Shown here: piece after piece, positions 9,247-17,776 of the stretch | How positions within the stretch are numbered: position 1 is the first letter of the stretch | How the letters are laid out: each line of letters opens with the position of its first letter | Assembly (NCBI RefSeq): GCF_014646055.1 | Contig: NZ_BMMS01000034.1 | Coordinates: forward strand, 1-64,000 | Length of the DNA stretch: 64,000 bases | Origin: Wenjunlia tyrosinilytica | Lineage (GTDB): Bacteria > Actinomycetota > Actinomycetes > Streptomycetales > Streptomycetaceae | Reading direction: 5' to 3' | The notes under the pieces: generated by a model | The model's database searches: none | What the model was told of the DNA's origin: nothing | What the model saw: only the letters and a program-made list of their open reading frames with translations | Position numbers and translations under genes: made by a program

Positions 9247-9836
9247 CCTCGTCCCTTCGCGACGACGAGGGGCAGGCGATTCCGCTCTACCTGGTGGCGG
9301 GAGTCGCACTGCTCTTCGTCGCGCTGGCCTTTTTCACCGTGGGACGAGCCGAGGACTCGCGCAACCGCACCCAGACGGCCGCCGACGCGGCGGCGATAGC
9401 CGCGGCGAAGGCGGACCGGGACGAGTTGCGTCCCGCCTTCCTCGACGCCCTGGACAGCGGGGACCTCGAAGCTCTCGAGGAACTGCTGAAGGGGCTGGAC
9501 TTCGGCCCCGACCACTGCGCCGACGCGCAGGCCTACGCGGCCGCCAACAACGCGACGTACGTCAGCTGCAATGCTGTTGACGGTCCGCCGGGCTACGAGG
9601 TCGAGGTCAAGTCGGCAAAGAGCATGGGCAAGTCCGTGATCGACGGCACCGAGAACAAGCACGCGCAGGCCAAGGCGACGGCCGTCATCGAGCCTCGCTG
9701 CGAACTCGCCGACGGGCAAGACGATTCGGGGCCCTATCGGTTCACGTGCGACCAGGGGGAGCAGGTACTCGACGAGGACAACCCCGAATGGGGCCTGGAT
9801 CTGGGTGACTTCTTCAAGATTCGGCTAAGCGACTGA
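9243..9836 (+). CDS. tadG: TadG-like pseudopilin/pilus-associated protein
   Basis: A 197-residue protein with a GQAIPLYLVAGVALLFVALA N-terminal segment, then the TadE/TadG-type TQTAADAAAIAAA helix and an extracytoplasmic domain with four cysteines. The position after the putative cleavage glycine that is Glu in the other pilins is Pro here, so prepilin processing is doubtful. It may stay as a membrane-anchored TadG-like protein. The GTG start overlaps the flp stop (GTGA). It is much shorter than proteobacterial TadG and lacks a von Willebrand domain. Confidence 0.8.
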   Translation: MTSSLRDDEGQAIPLYLVAGVALLFVALAFFTVGRAEDSRNRTQTAADAAAIAAAKADRDELRPAFLDALDSGDLEALEELLKGLDFGPDHCADAQAYAAANNATYVSCNAVDGPPGYEVEVKSAKSMGKSVIDGTENKHAQAKATAVIEPRCELADGQDDSGPYRFTCDQGEQVLDEDNPEWGLDLGDFFKIRLSD

Positions 9837-9838
9837 CG

Positions 9839-10432
9839 GTGATCGACAACATGAGGAACGGGACATTGGTGAAGTCACGTACGAGGGTGGCGGCCGTGGT
9901 GCTCGCTGCCGGTCTTGCACTCACCGTCGGCGGTTGCGGCGGCAGCGGCAAGAGCGACGACTCGAAGCGCAGTTCCACGCCCCGGCCCGGGAGTTCCAAG
10001 CCGACACAGACGAACACTCCGGTGCCCGAACCCACGGAGACGCTCGCCGAGGTGAAGGGCGAGAAGGACATCGTCGTCGCCATCACCGAAGCGACCCGGG
10101 ACTCGGGGGGCTTCGTGACCGTCAAGGGCACGCTCACCAATGGTGGCACCCAGAGCTTCAGCGCCACCCGCTGGGTCGGCCAGGAGACGGAGGTCCAGAA
10201 GTCCGGATCCTCGGTCGCGGGCGCCGTCCTGGTGGACCTGAAGGGCAAGAAGCGCTACTACGTGCTGCGGGACACTGAAGGCAGGTGCCTGTGCACCACC
10301 GGGCTGAACCTCATCAGGCCCAGGGAGACCCGGCCCATCTTCGCCCAGTTCCCCGCCCCGCCCGCCGGGGTGACCGAGGTCGACTTCGAGCTTCCGACCA
10401 TGCCGCCCGCCAAGATCACGATTTCGGGGTGA
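9839..10432 (+). CDS. Lipoprotein in the Tad operon, unknown function
   Basis: A secreted lipoprotein of up to 197 residues with a signal peptide ending in the lipobox LTVGGC, a Ser/Pro/Thr linker and a beta-rich domain (about residues 65-195) with one CLC pair. I do not recognise a named family, although the fold looks like the extracytoplasmic accessory domains seen in actinobacterial lipoproteins. The start is uncertain: GTG at 9839, ATG at 9851, or GTG at 9869 preceded by aggaacggg. The stop overlaps a possible GTG start of the following OmpA-domain gene, so it is likely part of the pilus operon. Confidence 0.8.
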   Translation: MIDNMRNGTLVKSRTRVAAVVLAAGLALTVGGCGGSGKSDDSKRSSTPRPGSSKPTQTNTPVPEPTETLAEVKGEKDIVVAITEATRDSGGFVTVKGTLTNGGTQSFSATRWVGQETEVQKSGSSVAGAVLVDLKGKKRYYVLRDTEGRCLCTTGLNLIRPRETRPIFAQFPAPPAGVTEVDFELPTMPPAKITISG

Positions 10433-10440
10433 GCGCGCCC

Positions 10441-11049
10441 ATGACGCCGAAACCACGCCGACTCACGGCCGGAGCCGTCGTCGCCGCCGCTGGACTGATA
10501 CTCCTGTGGGCGCACCCCGCGGCGGCCGACGGCCCCACGCCGAGCGCCGCACCCTCCGCGCCCGTCGAGGTCGACGGGCAGGACTCCGATCTCCAGCTCG
10601 CCAAGGACGCCCAGCTCGCCCCGCCCAAGGTGCTCGACATCAAGACCGTCATCGAGGACGGCGGGGGCAACGAGCGCCGTTCGGAGACCAACAAGGACGT
10701 CACCTTCGCCCTCCAGACGGAGGTGCTCTTCTCCAAGGACAGCGCCGAGCTCTCCCCGGCCGCCATGAACCGGATCAAGGCGATCGCCAACGAGATCGAC
10801 GACCAGGAGGCCAAGCATGTGCGGGTCTTCGGCTTCACCGACGACCTCGGCAGCAGCTCTCATGGCGATGTGCTGTCCAAGCGCCGTGCCGAGTCGGTCC
10901 GGCAGGCCCTCTCGCGCAATCTGGCCCCCGGCGTCACCTATGACGTCAGGGGCTACGGGGAGGACTATCCGATCGCCGACAACTCCACCGAGGAGGGCCG
11001 CAGGAAGAACCGTCGGGTGGAGATCACCTTTCCCAAGACCGAGGACTGA
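10441..11049 (+). CDS. OmpA-domain cell wall-binding protein
   Basis: A secreted protein of 202 residues with signal peptide (cleavage near AAADG), a spacer, and a C-terminal OmpA/MotB-type peptidoglycan-binding domain (about residues 90-200). Visible signatures are VLFSKDSAELSPAAMNRI, VFGFTDDLGSS, LSKRRAESVRQAL and the terminal RKNRRVEITF. Such domains grip peptidoglycan without covalent linkage, so in a Gram-positive Tad system it may anchor the pilus in the wall. ATG is used here; a GTG at 10429 overlapping the lipoprotein stop is an alternative. It is the last gene of the operon. Confidence 0.85.
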   Translation: MTPKPRRLTAGAVVAAAGLILLWAHPAAADGPTPSAAPSAPVEVDGQDSDLQLAKDAQLAPPKVLDIKTVIEDGGGNERRSETNKDVTFALQTEVLFSKDSAELSPAAMNRIKAIANEIDDQEAKHVRVFGFTDDLGSSSHGDVLSKRRAESVRQALSRNLAPGVTYDVRGYGEDYPIADNSTEEGRRKNRRVEITFPKTED

Positions 11050-11434
11050 GCTCGAACCACACATCCTTTCCGGGACCCGTCGGGCATGTCCGCACACCCC
11101 ACGCCGAAGCGCACGCCTCCACGAGTAAGAGCCCGCGGCCGCCCTCGTCCCCGGGCTCGGGAGTGCGCTGCTGCGGGAGTTCGGGGCTGTCGTCGTGCAC
11201 TCCCACGCGGAGCCTGCCGTCCTCCCACTCCATGTGGACGGTGACGGGCAGCCCGGAGTGCACGATGCTGTTGGTGGCCAGTTCGCTGGCCAACAGGCAG
11301 GCCGTGTCCACCAGTTCGGGCTGGTGCTGCTGGAAGAGAGCGGTCTTGAGCGAGTTGCGGACCAGGCTCACCATCCACGGCTGCGGAGCGATCCTGAGGG
11401 CGTAGCACCATGCGGTTGACGGGGTCTCGGTCAT
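11024..11434 (-). CDS. ATP-binding anti-sigma-factor-type histidine kinase fold protein
   Basis: A 136-residue GHKL ATPase-fold protein of the RsbW/SpoIIAB-like group common in Streptomyces. It shows the N box ELVDTACLLASELATNSIVHSG, G1 LRVGVHDDSPELP and G2 GGRGLLLVEACASAWG. Such proteins sequester or phosphorylate a partner (sigma factor or anti-anti-sigma) in the cytoplasm. The ATG has GGGAGG five bases before it. Its 3' end overlaps the end of the OmpA-domain gene by 26 bases, convergently. No partner sigma or anti-anti-sigma gene is adjacent. Confidence 0.85.
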   Translation of the reverse strand: MTETPSTAWCYALRIAPQPWMVSLVRNSLKTALFQQHQPELVDTACLLASELATNSIVHSGLPVTVHMEWEDGRLRVGVHDDSPELPQQRTPEPGDEGGRGLLLVEACASAWGVRTCPTGPGKDVWFELSPRSWER

Positions 11435-11567
11435 TGCTGCCTCCCGGAGATCGGGGTGGTGCACTTCCGAATTACGGCCCGGGGGGTCGTCCTGTTCAAT
11501 CGTGGCGGTACCCTGCGGTGCCGTTTGTCCGGCGGGTGGCGCCGCGCGACGCAAGGGAGGTGGCCGG

Positions 11568-11987
11568 ATGGCCATCCGGAAGTCGACGATGCAGGAACAG
11601 GTGGGTCAGGCGATCGCGGAGATCGCGCCGGGAGACCGTCCGATCGTCACGCTGCACAGCATCACGGGGCCGAGCCCGTGGCTGATGAACGGGCTGGGCG
11701 TCATCGGCCAGCTCTTCGTGAAGTACTACTTCATAACGGTCACCGAGCAGGCCGTGGTGTTCCACAAGGCGAGCCGTGTCAGCAACCGGCCGAAGGAGCT
11801 TCTGTTCGCGATCCCGCGGACCCAGGCGCAGACGCTGATCAGCGACATCAAGCGCAACACCCTGTGGAGCTCGTTCCGCTTCCACATCCCGGGTGAGGAG
11901 AAGCCCACCCGCATCAACATAGCCCGCTACTGGCGTGCCGAGATGGACCAGCTCGTCGAGGCGCTCACCGGTGCCCGAGCGGCCTGA
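11568..11987 (+). CDS. Conserved hypothetical protein
   Basis: A 139-residue cytosolic protein that I do not assign to a named family. The pattern (LFVKYYFITVTEQAVVFHKA, then FAIPRTQAQTLISDIKRNTLW, SSFRFHIPGEEKPTRINIAR) resembles a small PH-like or GRAM-like beta sandwich, but this is a guess. The ATG follows a strong aagggaggtgg ribosome site. It is divergent from the anti-sigma-type gene with about 130 bp between starts, enough for both promoters. Confidence 0.8.
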   Translation: MAIRKSTMQEQVGQAIAEIAPGDRPIVTLHSITGPSPWLMNGLGVIGQLFVKYYFITVTEQAVVFHKASRVSNRPKELLFAIPRTQAQTLISDIKRNTLWSSFRFHIPGEEKPTRINIARYWRAEMDQLVEALTGARAA

Positions 11988-11997
11988 CCGCCGTGCG

Positions 11998-12138
11998 AGG
12001 GGTGGCGGTCGCCGTCGGCACCGCCACCCCGGTCGTGTGCCGGTCCGTGCCCAGCTTCTCGTAGAGGCGGACGGCGTCGGCGTTGGCGTCGTGGACCATC
12101 AACACCACCAGTTCGATCGCCGTACGGATTTTTGAGCG
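11998..12138 (-). pseudogene. C-terminal remnant of a GNAT acetyltransferase
   Basis: On the minus strand an open frame reads ELVVLMVHDANADAVRLYEK followed by LG, the typical end of a GNAT acetyltransferase (the Asn/Ala/Leu-Tyr-Glu-Lys-Leu-Gly acetyl-CoA motif). No upstream N-terminal domain, start or ribosome site fits, and the expected aromatic ending after LG is replaced by low-complexity sequence. I read it as the tail of a deleted gene. Confidence 0.5.
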
Positions 12139-12249
12139 GCGGCGGGGGCTACCGCGCTCCAGCATCCACGCATGTCAGGATGAAACGGGCATGTGGTTGA
12201 TGGTGTCCGGTGGATGGCGTCTTCGGCGGGCGAGAGGCGAGGGGCACGC

Positions 12250-12765
12250 ATGGGCGCGTGGGTGAACGTCGGTGGCCCGGTGGCCGGGGCCGCGGTGGCC
12301 ATGGCGATCCTGCTGGCCGTCGGAAGCGGTACCGGGAGCGGGGCGCCGGAGGGATGGCGGGCGATGCGTGCCGGGGACGTCCTGATCATGCACCCCAAGC
12401 GCGGCTGGACGGCGGTCGAGGGCCGGGCGCTGCGCGGCGCCGCCACCGCGGCCGTCCTGCGGAAGAAGGGCAGGGAGGTCGGCCGGATCGCGATCCGGCT
12501 GGGACCGACGGGGGCGGGTGCGTCGGCGGCCGGTCCGCTGAGTCCGCGGACGGAGGTCCGCAGCGGCAGGCAGTATCTGATGGACGGCCGGCTCGTGGAG
12601 AAGGTGGAGTACAGCTACCTGCGCCACGGCATGCGGGTCAGCGGGATCGACGTGGTGAGGATCGACGGGCCGGAGTCCGTGCGGATCACCGCGGTCGAGG
12701 GAGTCCTGCGGGACACGGTGTTCAGCCAGATCCTCAACAGCCTGAGCTTCAGCGCCCGGGCGTGA
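12250..12765 (+). CDS. Hypothetical secreted or membrane-anchored protein
   Basis: A 171-residue protein with an N-terminal hydrophobic segment (VAGAAVAMAILLAVGSG) that could be a signal anchor, then a soluble domain beginning APEGWRAMRAGDVLIMHPK. The pattern suggests a small beta-rich extracytoplasmic domain, family not recognised. I place the start at the ATG preceded by gaggcgagggg; the frame is open back to 12193. Its 3' end overlaps the convergent DUF192 gene by 17 bases. Confidence 0.72.
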   Translation: MGAWVNVGGPVAGAAVAMAILLAVGSGTGSGAPEGWRAMRAGDVLIMHPKRGWTAVEGRALRGAATAAVLRKKGREVGRIAIRLGPTGAGASAAGPLSPRTEVRSGRQYLMDGRLVEKVEYSYLRHGMRVSGIDVVRIDGPESVRITAVEGVLRDTVFSQILNSLSFSARA

Positions 12766-13168
12766 GCGGGAAGGCGTCCACCTCCACCCGTGCACCCCGG
12801 CGCAGTCCCCAGCGCTCCATCGTGCCCGCCTCGGACTCCAGGACGTGCCGGGAGCGCAGCCGCACCCAGCCGAGGCGGCCGGGCCGCATCGTCCGCACCG
12901 ACAGCACGGTGAAACGGCGGTCGAGGTAGGCGACGTCGATGGGGAAGCGCATCCCCAGGGTGTGGACACTCGCGGCGGGGGTGAGCAGGACCGCTCCCTC
13001 GATGCCGTCCCGGCCGAGCAGACCGCGGGTGCGGGCCCGGTAGGAGGCGGCTATCTCCACAGGGATTTCCAACGGGACGCTCTCACCGTCTTCAATACGG
13101 ACAGTGCCCCGGCCGTCGCGCCAACGCCCGCGCCCCTCGGGGCGCTCACGTCCGTCACGCCCACGCAT
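12749..13168 (-). CDS. DUF192 family protein
   Basis: A 139-residue DUF192 protein, a small beta-rich fold of unknown activity. Family motifs are RTRGLLGRDGI, HTLGMRFPIDVAYLDR, and VLESEAGTMERWGLRRGARV. The start is chosen at the ATG ten bases from the oppositely oriented prepilin peptidase ATG, so the two genes share a very short divergent region; an ATG at 13180 would overlap it. No signal peptide is present, unlike some family members. Conserved neighbourhood with the peptidase in actinobacteria would fit a link to the pilus, but that is inference. Confidence 0.83.
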   Translation of the reverse strand: MRGRDGRERPEGRGRWRDGRGTVRIEDGESVPLEIPVEIAASYRARTRGLLGRDGIEGAVLLTPAASVHTLGMRFPIDVAYLDRRFTVLSVRTMRPGRLGWVRLRSRHVLESEAGTMERWGLRRGARVEVDAFPLTPGR

Positions 13169-13178
13169 CGGATCTCCC

Positions 13179-13889
13179 ATGAACCTGCCGCTCGTCGTCT
13201 CCGCCGCCGGGTTCGGCGCGCTCGCCGGGGCGCTGCTGCCCGGCGCCGTCCACCGGATGGCCGTCGAGCCCGAGCAGCCGTGGCGGGACGTCTGCCCCAA
13301 CGGCCACGCGCTGCGCGGCCTGCTGCCCAAGTGCGGCCGGTGCTCGGCATGGTACGGGCCCGACGCCCGGCTGGCCGCGGCGGTGACGGCGCTCGTGTGC
13401 GGGCTGCTGGCGCTGGCCTCGGGAGCGCGGCCGGAGACCGTGGTGTGGCTTCTGCTGGCGCCGTTCGCCGTGCTGCTCGCCGCGGTCGATCTGCGGGTGC
13501 GGCGGCTGCCGGACGTGCTGACGCTGCCCATGGCCGCCGGGACGGCCGCCCTGCTGGGTGTGGCCGCGCTGATGCCGCACGGCGGCGGGTCGTGGGTGCG
13601 GGCCCTGCTGGGCGCGGGGGCGCTGGCCTCCTTCTACTTCGCGATGTTCCTGATCAGCCCCAGGGGGATGGGCTTCGGCGATGTGAAGCTCGCCCTGACG
13701 CTGGGGCTCGTCCTGGGCTGGTACGGCTGGGACACCGTCCTCGCCGGGGCGTTCGCGGGGTTCCTGCTGGGGGCGACGGCGGGGTTGGCCCTGATCGTGC
13801 TGCGCAGGGCCAACCGCGGTACCGCCATCCCCTTCGGACCGTTCATGCTCGCGGGCGCGCTGCTGGGGGTGCTGCTCGCGGCGTCCTAG
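13179..13889 (+). CDS. tadV: Prepilin peptidase, A24 family (TadV-like)
   Basis: Membrane aspartic peptidase of 236 residues that removes the leader of type IV prepilins. The two catalytic aspartates lie in AAVDLRVRRLPD and in GMGFGDVKLAL (the GxGD signature). About seven hydrophobic segments are visible. A cysteine cluster CPNGH...CGRC near residues 38-58 recalls the metal site of full-length PilD-type enzymes, although no methyltransferase domain is complete. It is the only prepilin peptidase gene here and should process Flp and the TadE-like proteins of the operon 2.1 kb upstream. It has diverged from that operon in position but not in direction. Confidence 0.9.
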   Translation: MNLPLVVSAAGFGALAGALLPGAVHRMAVEPEQPWRDVCPNGHALRGLLPKCGRCSAWYGPDARLAAAVTALVCGLLALASGARPETVVWLLLAPFAVLLAAVDLRVRRLPDVLTLPMAAGTAALLGVAALMPHGGGSWVRALLGAGALASFYFAMFLISPRGMGFGDVKLALTLGLVLGWYGWDTVLAGAFAGFLLGATAGLALIVLRRANRGTAIPFGPFMLAGALLGVLLAAS

Positions 13890-13948
13890 CCGGCCGGGCC
13901 AGGGCGCTTCCGGCTGACCGGCCGACCCCTCGCGGCGCCCACGCGCTG

Positions 13949-15037
13949 TCAGTCCTCGCTGCTGCGGGACCAGATGTTCACGCCCGGCCGGTCCGTGGCG
14001 TGCTCGTCGATCTCCGCAAGCTCCTCCTCGGTGAGTCCGGGGCCGTCGAGCGCGGCCACGTTCGCCTCGAGCTGGGCGACGGAGGAGGCGCCGATCAGTG
14101 CCGAGGTCACCCTGGGGTCGCGCAGCACCCAGCTGAGCGCGAGCTGGGCCAGGGACTGGCCGCGGCGCTCGGCGACGGCGTTGAGCGCGCGCAGGCGGGC
14201 CACCGTCTCGTCGTTGATCAGCCGGGGGTCGAGCGACTTGCCCTGGGCGGCGCGCGAGCCCTCCGGGATCCCGTTGAGGTACTTGTCGGTCAGCAGTCCC
14301 TGGGCGAGCGGCACAAAGCCGATGCAGCCCATGCCCTCCTCCTCGAGGACGTCGAGAAGGCTGCCGGTGCCCGAGTCGTCGGTCTCGATCCAGCGGTTGA
14401 TCATCGAGTACGACGGCTGGTGGATCAGCGCCGGGACACCCATGTCGCGCAGCAGGTGCGCGGCCTCACGGGTGCGCTCGGCGCTGTAGGAGGAGACGCC
14501 GGCGTACAGCGCCTTGCCCTGGTGGACGGCGGAGGCGAGCGCGCCCATCGTCTCCTCGAGCGGGGTCTCCGGGTCGAAGCGGTGCGAGTAGAAGATGTCG
14601 ACGTGGTCGAGGTTCATCCGCCGCAGCGAGGCGTCCAGCGAGGACAGCAGGTATTTGCGCGAGCCCCACTCGCCGTAGGGGCCGGGCTGCATGTCGTACC
14701 CGGCCTTGGTGGAGATGACCAGCTCGTCCCGGTACGGGCGGAGATCCTGGTCGAACAGCTTGCCGAAGTTCAGCTCGGCCGAGCCGGGCGGCGGCCCGTA
14801 GTTGTTCGCCAGGTCGAAATGGGTGATTCCCAGGTCGAAGGCGCGGCGCAGGATGGCGCGCTGCGCGTCCAGGGCCCGGTCGTCGCCGAAGTTGTGCCAC
14901 AGGCCGAGCGAGACGGCGGGCAGCTTCAGACCGCTGCGGCCGGTGCGCCGGTACTGCATCGAGTCGTACCGGTCGTCCGCCGCGCGGTACAGGTAGGGGG
15001 ACGTCAGCGGGGGTGTCAAGGGGGATGTCGTAGCCAC
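13949..15037 (-). CDS. Aldo/keto reductase (L-glyceraldehyde 3-phosphate reductase type)
   Basis: NADPH-dependent aldo/keto reductase of 362 residues, closest by eye to the YghZ/MgrA group that detoxifies L-glyceraldehyde 3-phosphate and methylglyoxal. The catalytic tetrad is visible: Asp and Tyr in THFDLANNYGPPPG, Lys in VISTKAGYDM, His in DIFYSHRFDP. The cofactor-binding end contains SALIGASSVAQLEANVAAL. Full family length. It is divergent from uppS, with a short intergenic region containing both promoters. Confidence 0.9.
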   Translation of the reverse strand: MATTSPLTPPLTSPYLYRAADDRYDSMQYRRTGRSGLKLPAVSLGLWHNFGDDRALDAQRAILRRAFDLGITHFDLANNYGPPPGSAELNFGKLFDQDLRPYRDELVISTKAGYDMQPGPYGEWGSRKYLLSSLDASLRRMNLDHVDIFYSHRFDPETPLEETMGALASAVHQGKALYAGVSSYSAERTREAAHLLRDMGVPALIHQPSYSMINRWIETDDSGTGSLLDVLEEEGMGCIGFVPLAQGLLTDKYLNGIPEGSRAAQGKSLDPRLINDETVARLRALNAVAERRGQSLAQLALSWVLRDPRVTSALIGASSVAQLEANVAALDGPGLTEEELAEIDEHATDRPGVNIWSRSSED

Positions 15038-15191
15038 ACTCCATCTCCTATCACGTGAGAAAGCTCAGTAGATTTTCGTACTCATACAGGTGTCCGATCG
15101 TGTGGATCGTGGAAGCCGATTACTGCGCCGACGCGGGTCCGCAGTAACCTGGCTGAGCGGTGGGTCGGTACGCGGGAGGGCTGGAGCCACG

Positions 15192-15953
15192 ATGAAGCTG
15201 CGCGACTTGGTATACGGCCTCTATGCGCGCCGGGTGGAGTCCAAGCTCGACACGACCCAGGTCCCCAAGCACATCGGTGTGATCCTCGACGGCAACCGGC
15301 GCTGGGCCCGCGCGTCCGGCGGCACCACGGAGCAGGGGCACCGCGCCGGGGCGGACAAGATCCGGGAGATGCTCGGCTGGTGCGAGGAGACCGGTGTCGA
15401 GGTGGTCACCCTGTGGCTGCTGTCCACCGACAACCTCAACCGTCCGGCCACGGAGCTCGACCCCCTCCTGAAGATCATCGAGGGTGCGGTCAGCGGCCTG
15501 GCCGAGACCGGCCGCTGGCGGGTGCACCACGTCGGCACGCTCGACCTGCTTCCCGCCCACACCCAGGAGGTGCTCAAGACCGCGGAGGAGGACACCGCCT
15601 CGATCGGCGGAATCCTCGTCAACGTGGCCGTGGGCTACGGAGGCCGCCAGGAGATCGCCGACGCGGTCCGCTCCCTGCTCAACGAGCACGCCGGGCGGGG
15701 TACCTCGATCGAGGAGATGGCCGAGATCCTCGACGTCGAGCACATCTCCGAACACCTCTACACCCGCGGCCAGCCGGACCCCGATCTGGTGATCCGCACC
15801 TCGGGCGAGCAGCGTCTGTCCGGTTTCATGCTGTGGCAGAGCGCGCATTCGGAGTACTACTTCTGTGAGGCCTTCTGGCCCGCCTTCCGCAAGGTCGATT
15901 TCCTCCGTGCCATCCGCAACTACGCCGACAGGCACCGGCGGTACGGGGTCTGA
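15192..15953 (+). CDS. uppS: Isoprenyl (undecaprenyl) diphosphate synthase
   Basis: cis-prenyltransferase of 253 residues that condenses isopentenyl diphosphate units to make the lipid carrier for wall synthesis. Signatures are HIGVILDGNRRWAR (catalytic Asp33), the DNLNRPATEL region, and RTSGEQRLSGFMLWQSAHSE followed by the FWPAF element. The ATG has ggag about five bases upstream after an out-of-context open frame. Actinobacteria often carry two paralogues, so it may be a Z-farnesyl or a decaprenyl-type enzyme; chain length cannot be read from the sequence. Confidence 0.92.
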   Translation: MKLRDLVYGLYARRVESKLDTTQVPKHIGVILDGNRRWARASGGTTEQGHRAGADKIREMLGWCEETGVEVVTLWLLSTDNLNRPATELDPLLKIIEGAVSGLAETGRWRVHHVGTLDLLPAHTQEVLKTAEEDTASIGGILVNVAVGYGGRQEIADAVRSLLNEHAGRGTSIEEMAEILDVEHISEHLYTRGQPDPDLVIRTSGEQRLSGFMLWQSAHSEYYFCEAFWPAFRKVDFLRAIRNYADRHRRYGV

Positions 15954-16304
15954 ACGGGTGTCGGCCCGGCCGCACGGCAGGTGTCACTCGAATGAACGTT
16001 GGGCGCCCGACGGCATGCGCGTCCTCGTAAGGGGGAATATCACCTGCAGATCGGCGCTCGGGCCACGGGCGCCGGCTGGCAGCGGGTGGCATGGGGTCAT
16101 CCGCCCGGGAGGCCCTTTGCGAGCACACGCGCCGTTGCGAGGCAGTGCTGCCGCGGCATACCAGGGGGCCGGCACCCGGCCCTCGGGCCTGGTCCCGGTC
16201 CCGTCCCGCGCAACACCGCAGCGACCCGCGTATCCCGTTGGTGCTCGGTTGCGCTATACCGTCCGGGGCGCCGGTGCGCGCCCTGCGAGGGGGTACGTCA
16301 ACAG
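15954..16304 (+). other. Intergenic region upstream of the PhoH-like gene
   Basis: About 350 bases without a supported gene. I find no convincing promoter motif, terminator or RNA. A leader element for the phoH-like gene is possible. Confidence 0.4.
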
Positions 16305-17639
16305 GTGGTGGCAACCAAGAACCGCCGGGTGCACGACCGGCGCACTTACGTTCTCGACACCAGTGTGCTACTGGCCGACCCGGTCGCCATGACCCGCTTC
16401 GAGGAGCACGAGGTCGTGCTCCCCGTCGTCGTGGTCACCGAGCTCGAGGCCAAGCGGCATCACCCGGAGCTCGGCTACTTCGCCCGCCAGGCGCTGAGGC
16501 TGCTCGACGAATACCGGATCAAGTACGGCCGGCTCGACGCCCCCATTCCGATCGGGGAGCTCGGCGGCACCATCCGGGTCGAGCTCAACCACAGCGACCC
16601 CGGTGTCCTGCCCCCCGCCCTCCTGCCCAACGGGGCCCGGATGGGGGACAACGACTCGCGGATCCTCGCCGTCGCCCGCAATCTTCAGGCGGAGGGATAC
16701 GACGTGACGGTCGTCTCCAAGGATCTGCCGATGCGGGTCAAGGCGTCCTCCGTGGGGCTTCTCGCGGAGGAGTACCGGGCAGAGCTGGCCATCACCTCGG
16801 GCTGGACGGGGATGGCGGAGCTCCACCCGTCCGCCGAGGACGTGGACGCGCTGTTCTCCGAGGACTCCGTCGACCTGCCGGAGGCGCGCGAGCTCCCCGT
16901 CCACACGGGGCTGGTCCTTCAGTCCGAACGCGGCAAGGCCCTGGGGCGGGTCACCGCCGACGGGCGGGTGCGGCTGGTGCGCGGGGACCGTGAAGTGTTC
17001 GGCATCCACGGGCGCAGCGCGGAGCAGCGGATCGCGCTGGACCTGCTGCTCGACCCGGAGGTCGGCATCGTCTCCCTCGGCGGCCGGGCGGGCACGGGCA
17101 AATCGGCACTGGCGCTGTGCGCGGGTCTGGAGTCGGTGCTCGAGCGCAGGCAGCACCGCAAGGTGATGGTCTTCCGTCCGCTGTACGCGGTCGGCGGCCA
17201 GGACCTCGGCTATCTGCCGGGCAACGAGTCCGAGAAGATGAGCCCCTGGGCGCAGGCGGTCTTCGACACCCTCTCGGCGGTGACGTCGGCGGAGGTGATC
17301 GAGGAGGTCGTCGGGCGGGGCATGCTGGAGGTGCTCCCGCTCACCCACATCCGCGGCCGTTCGCTGCATGACGCGTTCGTCGTCGTCGATGAGGCGCAGT
17401 CGTTGGAACGCAATGTCCTTCTGACCGTTTTGTCGCGGATCGGTGCCGGTTCGCGCGTGGTCCTCACCCATGACGTCGCCCAGCGCGACAACCTCCGGGT
17501 GGGCCGCTACGACGGTGTGGTCGCGGTCGTGGAGAAGCTGAAGGGGCATCCGCTCTTCGCGCATGTCACCCTCACCCGCTCCGAACGTTCCCCAATTGCC
17601 GCTCTCGTGACGGAAATGCTCGAAGACGGACAAATCTAG
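16305..17639 (+). CDS. PIN domain and PhoH-like ATPase (PhoH2-type)
   Basis: A 444-residue two-domain protein. An N-terminal PIN ribonuclease domain (about residues 10-150) shows [23 protein letters not shown] and [12 protein letters not shown] with the acidic metal ligands. A C-terminal PhoH ATPase (about 235-440) shows Walker [14 protein letters not shown] (K266), VVDEAQSL and the [17 protein letters not shown] region. Mycobacterial PhoH2 of this architecture unwinds and cleaves RNA. The GTG follows gaggggg by ten bases, and a second GTG lies immediately after. It is a single gene with no visible partner antitoxin. Confidence 0.9.
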   Translation: MVATKNRRVHDRRTYVLDTSVLLADPVAMTRFEEHEVVLPVVVVTELEAKRHHPELGYFARQALRLLDEYRIKYGRLDAPIPIGELGGTIRVELNHSDPGVLPPALLPNGARMGDNDSRILAVARNLQAEGYDVTVVSKDLPMRVKASSVGLLAEEYRAELAITSGWTGMAELHPSAEDVDALFSEDSVDLPEARELPVHTGLVLQSERGKALGRVTADGRVRLVRGDREVFGIHGRSAEQRIALDLLLDPEVGIVSLGGRAGTGKSALALCAGLESVLERRQHRKVMVFRPLYAVGGQDLGYLPGNESEKMSPWAQAVFDTLSAVTSAEVIEEVVGRGMLEVLPLTHIRGRSLHDAFVVVDEAQSLERNVLLTVLSRIGAGSRVVLTHDVAQRDNLRVGRYDGVVAVVEKLKGHPLFAHVTLTRSERSPIAALVTEMLEDGQI

Positions 17640-17681
17640 AAGAGGCGGTGCGGCGGAGCGCACATTCGGCCGATGCGCCGG

Positions 17682-17776
17682 GGCGAGGTCGGGAACGGGT
17701 CTTTCGAGGCTTTGGTCCCGGCCTCGCCGTCGTTCGCGGCCCGTGCCGGGGATGACCGCGTACGGTGGCCGTACGC
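17682..17776 (+). terminator. Two hairpins after the PhoH-like gene
   Basis: A long imperfect stem pairs ggcgagg-cggga (17682-17694) with tcccg-cctcgcc (17716-17728). A second perfect 8-bp stem, gcgtacgg/ccgtacgc, occupies 17758-17776 with a three-base loop and is followed by a short T-rich stretch. Either could end transcription of the PhoH-like gene. Confidence 0.5.

Noticed and set aside
12845-15058. Plus-strand frame of 737 codons
   Set aside because: It overlaps DUF192, prepilin peptidase and aldo/keto reductase genes that have clear family motifs.
16040-16070. SigR-type promoter at ggaat near 16035
   Set aside because: The GGAAT is not followed by GTT at 18-19 bases.
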